A stretch of 53,029 nucleotides of DNA from DATEXQ01 sp036846005 (GCA_036846005.1 DAIUCV010000001.1:1-53029), one strand, 5' to 3'. Positions 1 to 8,180 are shown, counted from the first letter of the stretch. Notes: generated by a model from the letters alone, not told the origin. Translations and numbers: made by a program.

Positions 1-55
1 AACCCATGACCTTGCCCTTACCAAGGGCACGCTCTACCGACTGAGCTACCTCGGC
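1..55 (-). tRNA. tRNA-Thr (GGT), partial
   Basis: Read on the minus strand, the 5' part of a tRNA starts at 55: acceptor strand GCCGAGG, D arm GCTC...GAGC, and an anticodon stem TGCCC/GGGCA around loop TTGGTAA, giving anticodon GGT (Thr). The T arm and 3' acceptor lie beyond the left edge. Confidence 0.9.
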
Positions 56-84
56 TTAAAACTAAAATGAATTATATCAGAACT

Positions 85-93
85 TGATATACT
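85..93 (+). promoter_or_regulatory. extended -10 promoter for capA-like gene
   Basis: TGA then TATACT (88-93) forms an extended -10 element. Its last base is 8 nt before the ATG at 102, so the transcript would start at or within 2-3 nt of the start codon. No good -35 is visible. Confidence 0.55.
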
Positions 94-101
94 TAGGGAA
101 A

Positions 102-1049
102 ATGAAGCATAAGAGATTGTATTTATTTTTTTTACTAATTGTCCTTCTGGGAATTAATTTTCTTCTTTTAAATAAATATCAGTCTGTAAAGAAAAATCTA
201 ATAACAAAAATTATAACTCCGAATATAAATCAATGGTTATTAACACCCACACCGGACGTTAAGCTTACTAGAATTATTTTAACGGGAGATGTAATGCTGG
301 GGCGAACCGTTATGACCAAAGCCTTAAGTTTAAATGATCCAGCCTATCCCTTTAGGAAAATTACGGAACAATTAAAAGAGAGGGATATTGTTTTTATAAA
401 TTTGGAAAGTCCTATAGTCGATAATTGTCCCAAAATAGAGACAGGCTTAATATTTTGTGCCTCTCCCGAAATGCTTACGGGTTTAACCTTAGCAGGGATT
501 GATATTGCTACACTAGCCAATAATCATATCAATAATTTTGGTCAGAAGGGTGTAAATGATACCAAAAAATATTTGTCCGAAAGAGGCATAGAGTGGACGG
601 ATGAATCCAATTTAGTAGTAAAAGATATTAATAACACTAAATTCGGTTTTTTGGGTTTGAATTTCACCTTTAAAACACCAACCCAAAAGGATTTTAATAC
701 CATCAGCGAATCAAAAAGTAGGGTGGATGTATTAATTTTAGGCGTTCACTGGGGAGTGGAATATACAACAAACCCTACTCCTAACCAGCAAGAATGGGCT
801 AAAAGATTTATAGAAAATGGTGCAGATGTTGTTGTCGGGCACCATCCGCATTGGGTACAGGCAAGAGAGTATATTGAAGGTAAACCCGTCTTTTACTCTT
901 TGGGTAATTTTGTGTTTGACCAGATGTGGAGTGAGGAAACTAAAAAAGGAATTGTGGTTGAGCTTTCTTTTAGGGGAAGAGAATTAATCGATGAAAAAAT
1001 TAAGAATATCTATATGTCTTCTTGGGCTCAACCTAACTTTGTGGAATAA
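102..1049 (+). CDS. CapA-family (PGA_cap) metallophosphatase-fold protein
   Basis: A protein of about 315 aa with an N-terminal membrane anchor (roughly residues 5-23) followed by a calcineurin-like CapA domain. Visible family motifs are GDVMLGR, NLESP, ANNHINNFG, HWGVEY and GHHPHWVQ. CapA/PgsA proteins act at the outer face of the membrane in synthesis or anchoring of capsule or poly-gamma-glutamate. The substrate here is unknown and no capB/capC partners are adjacent, so a general cell-envelope role is inferred. An in-frame TTG lies at 84, but I chose ATG 102 because an extended -10 at 85-93 would begin the transcript just upstream of it. The gene stands alone between tRNA genes. Confidence 0.85.
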   Translation: MKHKRLYLFFLLIVLLGINFLLLNKYQSVKKNLITKIITPNINQWLLTPTPDVKLTRIILTGDVMLGRTVMTKALSLNDPAYPFRKITEQLKERDIVFINLESPIVDNCPKIETGLIFCASPEMLTGLTLAGIDIATLANNHINNFGQKGVNDTKKYLSERGIEWTDESNLVVKDINNTKFGFLGLNFTFKTPTQKDFNTISESKSRVDVLILGVHWGVEYTTNPTPNQQEWAKRFIENGADVVVGHHPHWVQAREYIEGKPVFYSLGNFVFDQMWSEETKKGIVVELSFRGRELIDEKIKNIYMSSWAQPNFVE

Positions 1050-1102
1050 ACTCAAGCTATTAGACTTAAATTTATAAAAAAAGTATAATATTAAAGATTT
1101 TA

Positions 1103-1173
1103 GCCTCCCTAGCTCAATGGCAGAGCGACGGTTTTGTAAACCGCTGATAACAGTTCGATTCTGTTGGGGGGCT
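1103..1173 (+). tRNA. tRNA-Thr (TGT)
   Basis: Full cloverleaf: acceptor GCCTCCC pairs with GGGGGGC (one G-T). D arm GCTC/GAGC; anticodon loop TTTGTAA gives TGT (Thr); T arm AACAG-TTCGATT-CTGTT is perfect. The outermost anticodon-stem pair is an A-C mismatch. No CCA is encoded (TCAA follows). Confidence 0.93.
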
Positions 1174-1194
1174 CAAGGTTAAATAATAATATTT

Positions 1195-1279
1195 GCTGGG
1201 ATGGCGGAGTGGACAATCGCAACAGTCTGTAAAACTGTCGCCCGAACGGGCTTCGTAGGTTCGAATCCTACTCCCAGCA
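1195..1279 (+). tRNA. tRNA-Tyr (GTA)
   Basis: Class II tRNA of 85 nt. Acceptor GCTGGGA/TCCCAGC, anticodon stem ACAGT/ACTGT with loop CTGTAAA (anticodon GTA, Tyr), a long variable arm CGCCCGAACGGGC, and T arm GTAGG-TTCGAAT-CCTAC. A 21-nt spacer after the tRNA-Thr suggests co-transcription. CCA is not encoded. Confidence 0.95.
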
Positions 1280-1324
1280 CAAAAAAAATTACTTTAAATT
1301 CTTCATTTTTTGACCTTCTGAAGT

Positions 1325-1501
1325 AAAAAACCTTTTTAACGAAAGACCCCGCTTGTGGGTTTCCGGATGAATTTTTCCCCGGACGAATATCCAGGTGGGT
1401 GAGCTCACCACATCCTGCGACGCAGGAAGGGAATTTGCTCTCCCGAAATTAGCTTTCGGTGAGGAAAAAGCTTCCCCGGAACTTCCCCCTAAGCAGGGTC
1501 A
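1325..1501 (-). ncRNA. unassigned structured RNA, about 175 nt
   Basis: There is no convincing ORF from 1280 to 1548. Read on the minus strand, the two ends pair: GACCCTGCTT (1500-1491) with AAGCGGGGTC (1354-1345), 10 pairs including one G-T. Inside, TTCCGG pairs with CCGGAA, and GAA(gc)TTTTTCC with GGAAAAATTC, making a long rod. The centre holds local hairpins CCGAAA-GCTAA-TTTCGG and CCTGC-GTC-GCAGG, plus TCACC/GGTGA. A promoter lies immediately upstream and a T-tract (minus strand of 1325-1330) follows the closing stem. I found no RNase P core, tmRNA ends or SRP domain IV motif. The end-paired rod of this size is compatible with 6S RNA, but that is only a suggestion. Confidence 0.6.
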
Positions 1502-1506
1502 CTTAT

Positions 1507-1534
1507 ATTGTATCAAAAAAGTCAATAGCGTGAA
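1507..1534 (-). promoter_or_regulatory. promoter for the structured RNA
   Basis: On the minus strand TTCACG (1534-1529), a 16-nt spacer and TACAAT (1512-1507) lie just before the paired 5' end of the RNA at about 1501-1500. The distance from -10 to the first helix base fits a transcription start there. Confidence 0.55.
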
Positions 1535-1548
1535 AGGGAATTTACAGG

Positions 1549-2211
1549 TTAAATAATCGGATTTCCGGGAGCCAGAATTGATATAAAAAATTGCAGGATA
1601 GGAGAAATTATAAGGGAAATTGGGGATACTCCTCCTATCGTTGGAAAGATCAGAAAAAAAAGAATAATTATTCCGTATCTTCTTAAAAAAAGATCAGCAT
1701 CACGAGCCTCTTTATCAGGCAGTAAACCTAATAAAATTTTCCCGCCGTCTAGAGGGTGGATAGGAATTAAATTGAAAACACCCAGTGCAATATTTAATAA
1801 AATTATGGAATAAAAAAATCCTGCCAATACATAGAAAGGGGAGAAAGGATTACTAAATATTCTCAAAAAAATACTTGATATGATGGCAAGTATCAGATTT
1901 GCCCCGGGTCCTGCCAGGGAAATCAAGGCTCCGTCTTTTTTGGGATTCTTCAGGTTATAGGGGTCAATTACCACCGGCTTAGCCCAACCAAAGGGTATTA
2001 TTCCCGGATTTTGGGTTATTGCCCGCAATATTACCAGAAAGAACAACAGGGAGGTTCCTATGGGGTCGTAGTGCTTAATAGGATTAAGCGAAAGCCTGCC
2101 GTCAAGCCTTGCGGTAGGATCACCCAACTTATCCGCAGCCCAAGCGTGAGCCGATTCATGAATTGTTATGGCTATAACAAATGCCAAAATAAGAAAAATT
2201 AGGTTTAACAT
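1549..2211 (-). CDS. site-2-protease-like M50 metallopeptidase
   Basis: 220 aa, almost all membrane. The zinc-site motif HESAH (HExxH) is at about residues 18-22, and the second metal-ligand motif LDGG follows IPIHP near residue 154, as in SpoIVFB/YwhC-type M50 proteases. Such enzymes cut transmembrane substrates within the bilayer. There is no PDZ domain, unlike the second M50 protein at 20586-21686, so the two are not duplicates. The gene diverges from rpmB. Its ATG has no Shine-Dalgarno site; a weak TAGGAT 6 nt upstream could act as -10. Its substrate is unknown. Confidence 0.88.
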   Translation of the reverse strand: MLNLIFLILAFVIAITIHESAHAWAADKLGDPTARLDGRLSLNPIKHYDPIGTSLLFFLVILRAITQNPGIIPFGWAKPVVIDPYNLKNPKKDGALISLAGPGANLILAIISSIFLRIFSNPFSPFYVLAGFFYSIILLNIALGVFNLIPIHPLDGGKILLGLLPDKEARDADLFLRRYGIIILFFLIFPTIGGVSPISLIISPILQFFISILAPGNPII

Positions 2212-2234
2212 AAATTTATCCTATCAAATAAATT

Positions 2235-2263
2235 TTGATAAAATGTATGTTTATTAGTATAAT
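2235..2263 (+). promoter_or_regulatory. promoter of rpmB
   Basis: TTGATA (2235-2240), 17-nt spacer, TATAAT (2258-2263): a near-consensus sigma-70-type promoter. The predicted start is near 2270, immediately before the leader hairpin. Confidence 0.8.
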
Positions 2264-2274
2264 AGTCGTTAACC

Positions 2275-2324
2275 AAAAACTCAAAACGTAAAAAGTTATT
2301 AACGTTTGGGTTTTTAATTTTTTT
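2275..2324 (+). terminator. terminator-like hairpin in rpmB leader (possible attenuator)
   Basis: AAAAACTCAAAACGT (2275-2289) pairs with ACGTTTGGGTTTTT (2302-2315), about 14 pairs with one bulge and one G-T. Seven T follow (2318-2324). It fills the whole leader between the promoter and ATG 2329, so it could terminate before the gene or mask the start. The stem is A/T rich, so its strength is uncertain. Confidence 0.55.
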
Positions 2325-2328
2325 AATT

Positions 2329-2580
2329 ATGTCATATATTTGTCAGATTTGCGGCAAAAAAACGGTAGCGGGGGTTAGTCAAAGGCACAGAAGAGGTGTC
2401 GCGGGAAAACGTTGGATAAAAAGAGCACAGGCAACCAAAAGGCTATTTAAACCCAATCTGCAAAAAATGACCTTGATGGTTGACGGAGAGAAAAAACAGA
2501 TGCGAATTTGTACCAAGTGTATTAAAAGAATTAAAAAATATCACTTCATAGGAAAATATAAATCTGCTGCCGTAATATAA
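2329..2580 (+). CDS. rpmB: 50S ribosomal protein L28
   Basis: 83 aa, normal length for L28. It begins with a CxxC pair (CQIC, residues 5-8) followed by the conserved basic HRRGVAGKRW-like region, and has a second pair CTKC near residues 61-64. The four cysteines make this a zinc-binding L28. It assembles into the large subunit near the E site. It has its own strong promoter and a hairpin leader with no Shine-Dalgarno site. Confidence 0.93.
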   Translation: MSYICQICGKKTVAGVSQRHRRGVAGKRWIKRAQATKRLFKPNLQKMTLMVDGEKKQMRICTKCIKRIKKYHFIGKYKSAAVI

Positions 2581-2603
2581 ACTAAAGATACATCCTCAAT
2601 AAA

Positions 2604-3383
2604 ATGACTTCAGAAATACTTACAGATTCGACTTGGTTGGTGAATCAAATTCCGAGAATATTTTCCAGAATGGATATTAAAGAAGTGGGAAAATATCCTC
2701 AACCGGTTAGAAAAAGTGTCAGATTTTCAGGGGGTGTTATCTATGATCCAAATTTAAGAAACTTGAGAACAAATGACGGATCAATTAATGTTCCTCTTAC
2801 TTGGGTGCAAACAATAATGTTTGAATCTTTTCTGGAAGAAACGGGTAATTTCGTTTCTTATAATAATATTTCCTCCAGATTGTATTCAGAATATTTCATA
2901 AATAATGAAGCTATATGGTCGGCAAAAGGGCGTTTAGTAAAAGAATTAGATAAAATTCCGGATTTTAACCACAAGTTAAGAAATGTAAAGGGAGGTTTCA
3001 GCTTTAATGTAAAAGCATGGGATAAATTAATCCACCCAACGCCAATTCAATTTGATAAGGAATTTAGTTATGATTTTTCTTCTAGAGAACTCAAGAAGAA
3101 ACAACCGGGATTATTTAAGGAAACAGCAAAAAGACCGATATTTAGTCCGACCATAGCATTTATCTGGGAAACACTAATAACCAACCCGAATAAGACCATT
3201 GCCAAAGAATATTGGTTAGAGAATTTAAAGCGGATTAAAAATTTAACCAATGAAGATAACATTAACTGGTGGGTAATCGTTTCAAGAATGCGAAAATTAA
3301 TAAATTGTTTTTCTCCCGAAGTTTCTTCAAGAATAGTAACAAGTGGAGATATGGGTCTTGAATATAGGACGTCTAAGATTTGA
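2604..3383 (+). CDS. protein with two winged-helix-like regions
   Basis: 259 aa, no named family recognised. Residues about 62-135 (LTWVQTIMFESFLEE through KGGFSFN) and 185-255 (FIWETLITNPNKTI through GLEYR) each follow the OmpR-type winged-helix pattern: a helix ending in a hydrophobic 'open segment' residue, a recognition helix with conserved arginine or lysine (GRLVKEL; SRMRKLI) and a C-terminal beta hairpin. There is no receiver domain, transmembrane segment or kinase nearby. A tandem DNA-binding or transcription-factor role is inferred. It follows rpmB by 23 nt, and its 3' end overlaps the convergent fmt gene by 11 nt. Confidence 0.65.
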   Translation: MTSEILTDSTWLVNQIPRIFSRMDIKEVGKYPQPVRKSVRFSGGVIYDPNLRNLRTNDGSINVPLTWVQTIMFESFLEETGNFVSYNNISSRLYSEYFINNEAIWSAKGRLVKELDKIPDFNHKLRNVKGGFSFNVKAWDKLIHPTPIQFDKEFSYDFSSRELKKKQPGLFKETAKRPIFSPTIAFIWETLITNPNKTIAKEYWLENLKRIKNLTNEDNINWWVIVSRMRKLINCFSPEVSSRIVTSGDMGLEYRTSKI

Positions 3384-4317
3384 AAAAAGATTGGGGATAT
3401 CCTTCTTTAAACTGTCTCCAGGTAACCGGACTTTTGCCTTCCATTTGAACCTCATCCAAGATTAATTTGTTATTTTCCAGGTGGGATTTCATAATTTTTA
3501 TTCTTTTTATCTGGTTTGAAGTGTCTGTGTTTATGGTAGTCCAGGCAACTGGCCAGAGAGACATTGCACGGATAAAGCTATCCAAAACATCAACTTTGGG
3601 TGTGATAGCAAAATCCTTGATAAAGGGAATTGTCCAGTCGTCTTTAACAGCCTTTCCCTTTAATGCTAAATCAAGATAATTTGGAGGAATAAATGCATCT
3701 TCCTTTTTGATTTGTCGGGTAAATGTAGCTTTGGTATCATTTTGTTTTTTTAAAGTTATTTTACCCTGGGTATAGGGTGGAATCAGAGTAGTCAATACCT
3801 CACACGATCTTGTAAAGAGTCTGTCTCTCAAAGATTCAAAAGTATCTTGGGGAAATATCTCCTCATAGAATTGGCAGACGATTGGACCGTGATCTAATTC
3901 TTCGTCAAGTTTGATAATACTTACCCCAGTTTCTATATCCTGGGAAATTAAGGAAGCCTGAATCGGGGATGCACCCCGATATTTAGGTAAACAGGAAGGG
4001 TGAACATTAAGAATGCCATATTTGAAATATTTTATTACTGATTCAGGGATTATCTTGCCGTACGAAGCTAAAATTCCCATATCTGCAGCAAGTGAATTTT
4101 TAATAATGTCCTCGGGGTCAAAATAGATGGGGATACTTCTTTTATGTGCCCAATCGTCAACTGGAGAGTAGGTTAGAAATTGATTTCTTCCAGTAGGTTT
4201 TGGTTCCTGGGTAACAACTGCTGCAATAGGGGATTCGCCTTTGACTTTAAACTTTTTGTTTAGGGCATCAAGGATAGGTAATACATATTCTGGTGTTCCC
4301 AAAAAGACAAATTTCAT
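3373..4317 (-). CDS. fmt: methionyl-tRNA formyltransferase
   Basis: 314 aa. It transfers the formyl group of 10-formyl-THF to Met-tRNA(fMet). The N-terminal Rossmann formyltransferase domain starts MKFVFLGTPEY and carries the catalytic Asn and His in ILNVHPS, followed by LPKYRGASPIQ and the Asp of DEELDHGP. A C-terminal OB-like domain begins near residue 205. It sits 3 nt downstream of def on the same strand, the common def-fmt pairing. The need for 10-formyl-THF fits the one-carbon genes at 16-17.5 kb. Confidence 0.95.
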   Translation of the reverse strand: MKFVFLGTPEYVLPILDALNKKFKVKGESPIAAVVTQEPKPTGRNQFLTYSPVDDWAHKRSIPIYFDPEDIIKNSLAADMGILASYGKIIPESVIKYFKYGILNVHPSCLPKYRGASPIQASLISQDIETGVSIIKLDEELDHGPIVCQFYEEIFPQDTFESLRDRLFTRSCEVLTTLIPPYTQGKITLKKQNDTKATFTRQIKKEDAFIPPNYLDLALKGKAVKDDWTIPFIKDFAITPKVDVLDSFIRAMSLWPVAWTTINTDTSNQIKRIKIMKSHLENNKLILDEVQMEGKSPVTWRQFKEGYPQSFFKS

Positions 4318-4320
4318 AAT

Positions 4321-4845
4321 TTATATCAGTTCAACCTCTTCCCATTCTTCACCTTTTTGTTTATAAAGTGAAGCTTTCTGTTTAAATAAAATATCCGTAA
4401 AAAGAATTCCGTTCAAATGATCAACCTCATGCTGAACAATTTGAGCGGATAATCCCTTAAAGGTTGTCTTTTTTATTTCGCTGTCCAAATTTTGATATTC
4501 CAATACTACTTTCTGGGGTCTTTTCAGCGGTCCGTAGTAGTTAAGAATTGAAAGGCAGCCTTCCATAATGGGTTCATTGTTTTTTTTAAGTATCTCGGTG
4601 TTTTCCGCTGATACGATCTTGGGATTTATTACTATTTTTATTCCCTTACCGTAAACCATGGCAAACATTCTGATATTTTTTCCTATTTGAGGAGCTGCCA
4701 GACCTACACCTTCAGGATCTTTTTGCACGCTTATGGTATCAGTCAAATCTTTAGCAATTTCCCGTATCCTTTTATCAATAACACTGATGGTTTTTGATTT
4801 AATCCGCAATTTAGGATTTTTTACATCCAGAATTTTTTGAATCAT
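4321..4845 (-). CDS. def: peptide deformylase
   Basis: 174 aa, usual length. It removes the formyl group from nascent proteins. All three motifs are intact: GVGLAAPQ, EGCLS (metal-ligand Cys) and QHEVDH (two His ligands and the catalytic Glu). It forms a tight operon with fmt, which it precedes. Confidence 0.96.
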   Translation of the reverse strand: MIQKILDVKNPKLRIKSKTISVIDKRIREIAKDLTDTISVQKDPEGVGLAAPQIGKNIRMFAMVYGKGIKIVINPKIVSAENTEILKKNNEPIMEGCLSILNYYGPLKRPQKVVLEYQNLDSEIKKTTFKGLSAQIVQHEVDHLNGILFTDILFKQKASLYKQKGEEWEEVELI

Positions 4846-4886
4846 ACGGCCAAATTATACCGCAAATAAGGCTAACTTGCCAAAAG

Positions 4887-6965
4887 TTAAATTTCTTGTA
4901 GTTGTTGTTTTACCATTTCGTCCTGGGGATTTATTTTTTCCAAAATATAAAGAAGTTCATTTTTAGCCTTTATTTTTTCACCTTTTTGAGTATAAAGAAG
5001 TGCCAAGGCAAATCTCGCATCCCGATAGTTACTTTTTAATTCTACTGTTTTTGCAAGAGAAGCAATTGCCTCATCAGTTTTCCCGATACGGGCTTGAACA
5101 AGACCTAAATTGTAATAAAGCTTGGCATCGGTAGGTGAGAGTTGGATGGTATTTTTAATAAGTTCTTCGGCAGTTTTTAAAAGGTCGGGGTCAAGATTAG
5201 CCAGTTTGATAAAAAGAGCGGCATTGTTTTTACGGATATTAAGGTTTGCGGGTGAAAGAGTAACTGCATGATTTGATTCGTCGATTGCCACTTCGGAAAA
5301 TGTTTTGGCGTTTTTCATATCTTTGGTTTGATAAAAATCAATTGCTAAGCCTGCTGCAGATTGGGAAAGTTCATCCCAGTAAATTGACTGCCCGGGAATA
5401 TTTTTTGTTGCTTTGAAAAGTTCCACCCGACCCTGAGGATAGTTTTGGGATTTATTGAATTGCTTACCCTGGGTATAGAGGATATCAGAATACCAGTATT
5501 TGTAGAGAAAATAGATCATCGAGATAACAAAAAGAGACGGAATTACGCTTAGGATTTTTTTAACAGTAGAAAGCAATTTATAATTTTCCGCAAATTCACT
5601 GTCTTTGGTTTCTTCGTATTTTAAAGAAACAGCAATTGCGGGGTAAAGAAAAAAAAGAAAAGAAACCATAACTACCGAAAAACCAAAAAAATTGGTAACA
5701 ACAATACCTAAAAATCCGGAGATTAATGCCACCTGATAAACATTAAGTGTTGAATTTGATTTATTTTTCAATATTGGCAATTTTAAATTGGTAATTAAGA
5801 TAAAAATAAATGCTATTAAAACCAGGTAGGATAAACTACCTATTATTCCGGTTGTTGCCAGATAATTAAGATATTCATTATGTGCCTTGTTGTATAAAAA
5901 GTCCCATTCGGAAATGAGATTATGTTCAGGAGGTCTAAATCGATAATACGAATATGCGAAAGTTTCGACACCGCTGCCAAAAATAGGGTAAGCTTTGAAA
6001 ACGGCAAAAGCCCCTTTCCAAACGATTTTTCGTATTTCTCCAGAACCCGTTCCTCCGACTTCGAGAGCCGGACCGGCATTTGCCGAATCAACTACGGCTG
6101 TACTTGATTTTCGGTTAATAATTTGTGACACACTTGGTGTCCAGGGGGAGCCGACCCATAAAGTCAGAATAACAAACGATAAATTAAGAATAATAAACGG
6201 TTTTAAAATATTAGCTTTAAAATTAGTTGTTGTTTTAAAAATTAATATCCAGAAAAAGATGTTTGCAAAAGCAAAACCAATTAAACCGGAGCGGGATTTG
6301 GTATAAAGTAAAGTAAGAAAGAATAAAGAAGATAAAAGTAACCACTTTATATTTTTAATTTTAAATACTGATTTAAAATTGGTGATTTTTGTCTGGAGAA
6401 TAAAAATCCAGGTAATGGGAATAACAGCGATAATCAAAGCCGCCAGCCAGTTAGGTTGTCCCAGGGTGGAAAAAACTCTATTTTGTACATCTTGAACCCA
6501 GAGATTTTTATCTACCCCAAAATGTTCCAGAATTCCGTAAATAGAAACAAGAGATAAACTGGAGATTAAAAGTAAAAGAATTTTTTTGCCGGATTTTCTG
6601 GACATGTTATTAACAAATGCAAAGTAAAGCAGGGTATAGGAAATCTGTGACAATAAACCGCCGTTAAATCTGGAATAGTAGCCGAAAATCGAGGTGTATC
6701 TGTCAATTGAGGTAATAGTTGCTATAACTTGGGAAGCAAGAAAAATAAGAATGGGAATGTCTAATATTGTACGACGCAGTGTAGGTTTTTTAAGTATTAT
6801 TAGTTTGGTAAGCCAAAGACCGGTAATAATAACTGTGGCTAGGTAAACTATTGTGATCTTGTTAAATTCGAATATTTCGGAAGTTAAGGGAAAAATAACA
6901 ATTGGAAGAATAAAAAATAAAACATAAAAACACGTCCGAATCAGCTTATCTATTATTTTTATCAC
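4887..6965 (-). CDS. O-antigen ligase/polymerase-like (Wzy_C) protein with C-terminal TPRs
   Basis: 692 aa. Residues 1 to about 490 hold about 12 hydrophobic segments. A large outside loop near residues 270-375 contains the Wzy_C signature: GSGVETF, then the HNEYLNYLATTGIIG block. A periplasm-facing or extracellular TPR region follows (about residues 550-690), including the repeats LYYNLGLVQARIGKTDEA and ARFALALLYTQKGE. Family members join glycan chains to lipid carriers or to each other, or O-glycosylate proteins. The acceptor cannot be told. The start is GTG at 6965. It diverges from mreB. Confidence 0.8.
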   Translation of the reverse strand: MIKIIDKLIRTCFYVLFFILPIVIFPLTSEIFEFNKITIVYLATVIITGLWLTKLIILKKPTLRRTILDIPILIFLASQVIATITSIDRYTSIFGYYSRFNGGLLSQISYTLLYFAFVNNMSRKSGKKILLLLISSLSLVSIYGILEHFGVDKNLWVQDVQNRVFSTLGQPNWLAALIIAVIPITWIFILQTKITNFKSVFKIKNIKWLLLSSLFFLTLLYTKSRSGLIGFAFANIFFWILIFKTTTNFKANILKPFIILNLSFVILTLWVGSPWTPSVSQIINRKSSTAVVDSANAGPALEVGGTGSGEIRKIVWKGAFAVFKAYPIFGSGVETFAYSYYRFRPPEHNLISEWDFLYNKAHNEYLNYLATTGIIGSLSYLVLIAFIFILITNLKLPILKNKSNSTLNVYQVALISGFLGIVVTNFFGFSVVMVSFLFFLYPAIAVSLKYEETKDSEFAENYKLLSTVKKILSVIPSLFVISMIYFLYKYWYSDILYTQGKQFNKSQNYPQGRVELFKATKNIPGQSIYWDELSQSAAGLAIDFYQTKDMKNAKTFSEVAIDESNHAVTLSPANLNIRKNNAALFIKLANLDPDLLKTAEELIKNTIQLSPTDAKLYYNLGLVQARIGKTDEAIASLAKTVELKSNYRDARFALALLYTQKGEKIKAKNELLYILEKINPQDEMVKQQLQEI

Positions 6966-7019
6966 TAATTAATGAATTTACACCACAAAGACTAATAAAA
7001 AAAGGTCTTTTTTTAGGGT

Positions 7020-7047
7020 TTGCAATAATAGCTTCTCGGGATATACT
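7020..7047 (+). promoter_or_regulatory. promoter of mreB
   Basis: TTGCAA (7020-7025), 16-nt spacer, TATACT (7042-7047). The predicted transcription start is about 5 nt before ATG 7059. Confidence 0.6.
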
Positions 7048-7058
7048 TTAGGCGATAT

Positions 7059-8168
7059 ATGACTTTGTTTAGAAAACCGGGTATTAGAGTAAGAGTACCG
7101 AAATTTAATTTTTTTACCCCCAACAGGATATTTGGCAGAGTGATGGGATTTTTCTCCCATGATATAGGCATAGATTTGGGTACGGCAAATACCCTGGTCT
7201 GGGTTAAAGGAAAAGGGATTGTAATCAGAGAACCTTCGGTTGTAGCCAGGAATAAGAAAACCAAAGAAATTTTGGCTTTGGGTATGGCTGCCAAAAAAAT
7301 GTTGGGGAGAACTCCGCAATCAATAGAAACAATAAGACCACTTAAAGACGGAGTTATAGCGGATTTTGATGCAACCCAGATTATGCTTTCAACTTATATT
7401 AAAAGCGTACACGAATCGGGTACTGTTATACCCAAAATTCCCAGACCTAGGGTGGTAATCGGAATTCCATCTGGTGTTACGGAAGTAGAAAGAAGAGCCG
7501 TTTCCGATGCGGCGATATCATCAGGAGCAAGAGAGGCACATCTAATTGAAGAACCCATGGCGGCAGCAATAGGTGCAGGATTACCCATTGAAAGCCCAAG
7601 CGGTACATTTATTGTAGATGTGGGCGGTGGTACAACCGAAATAGCAGCAATATCTTTGGGAGGAATAGTTGTAGGGCGATCGATTAGAGTAGCCGGTGAC
7701 GAGATGACCGAGGCAGTAATAAATTACGTCAGACTTAAATATTCTTTGCTGTTGGGAGAAGCTACGGCAGAGGAAGTAAAAATAAATATTGGAACATGCG
7801 TGAACGACAAGGAAAATTTTTTTGTGGTCAGGGGAAGGGATTTAGAAAAAGGACTTCCCAAATCCATCAAACTATCCAGCCGTGAGATTCAGGAAGCTTT
7901 AACGCCGACTATACGGGAAATCGTAACAACCGTAATTGATGTATTGGAAGAAACTCCACCGGAATTGGTGTCGGATATTATGGAACACGGAATTGTCATG
8001 GCAGGCGGAGGATCATTACTTCATGGAATTGATAAAGTCTTGGCAGAGGAATCAAAAATGCCTGTTTGGGTAGCAGATGATGCATTTACTTGTGTAGTGA
8101 GAGGGTGCGGAAAGGTATTGGAAGATAATTCGTTACTTAATAAAATTAGAGTTACTAGAGGATTGTAA
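7059..8168 (+). CDS. mreB: rod-shape actin homologue MreB
   Basis: 369 aa from ATG 7059. It is the actin-like ATPase that guides lateral wall synthesis. Actin-fold motifs are visible: phosphate 1 DIGIDLGTANTLV, phosphate 2 FIVDVGGGTTEIA, and adenosine motif IVMAGGGSLLHGI. The usual MreB start corresponds to ATG 7143 (MGFFSHDIG); starting at 7059 adds 28 basic residues. The promoter at 7020-7047 places the transcript start only about 5 nt before 7059, which supports the longer form, but neither start has a good Shine-Dalgarno site. mreC, mreD and rodA are not next to it; PBP2 follows after one divergent small gene. Confidence 0.95.
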   Translation: MTLFRKPGIRVRVPKFNFFTPNRIFGRVMGFFSHDIGIDLGTANTLVWVKGKGIVIREPSVVARNKKTKEILALGMAAKKMLGRTPQSIETIRPLKDGVIADFDATQIMLSTYIKSVHESGTVIPKIPRPRVVIGIPSGVTEVERRAVSDAAISSGAREAHLIEEPMAAAIGAGLPIESPSGTFIVDVGGGTTEIAAISLGGIVVGRSIRVAGDEMTEAVINYVRLKYSLLLGEATAEEVKINIGTCVNDKENFFVVRGRDLEKGLPKSIKLSSREIQEALTPTIREIVTTVIDVLEETPPELVSDIMEHGIVMAGGGSLLHGIDKVLAEESKMPVWVADDAFTCVVRGCGKVLEDNSLLNKIRVTRGL

Positions 8169-8180
8169 TTTAAAAAAATT

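Noticed and set aside
1325..1501. RNase P RNA, tmRNA or SRP RNA
   Set aside because: No GAGGAAAGTCC-type core, no tRNA-like tmRNA ends, and no SRP domain IV GGAAGCAGC-type motif on either strand.
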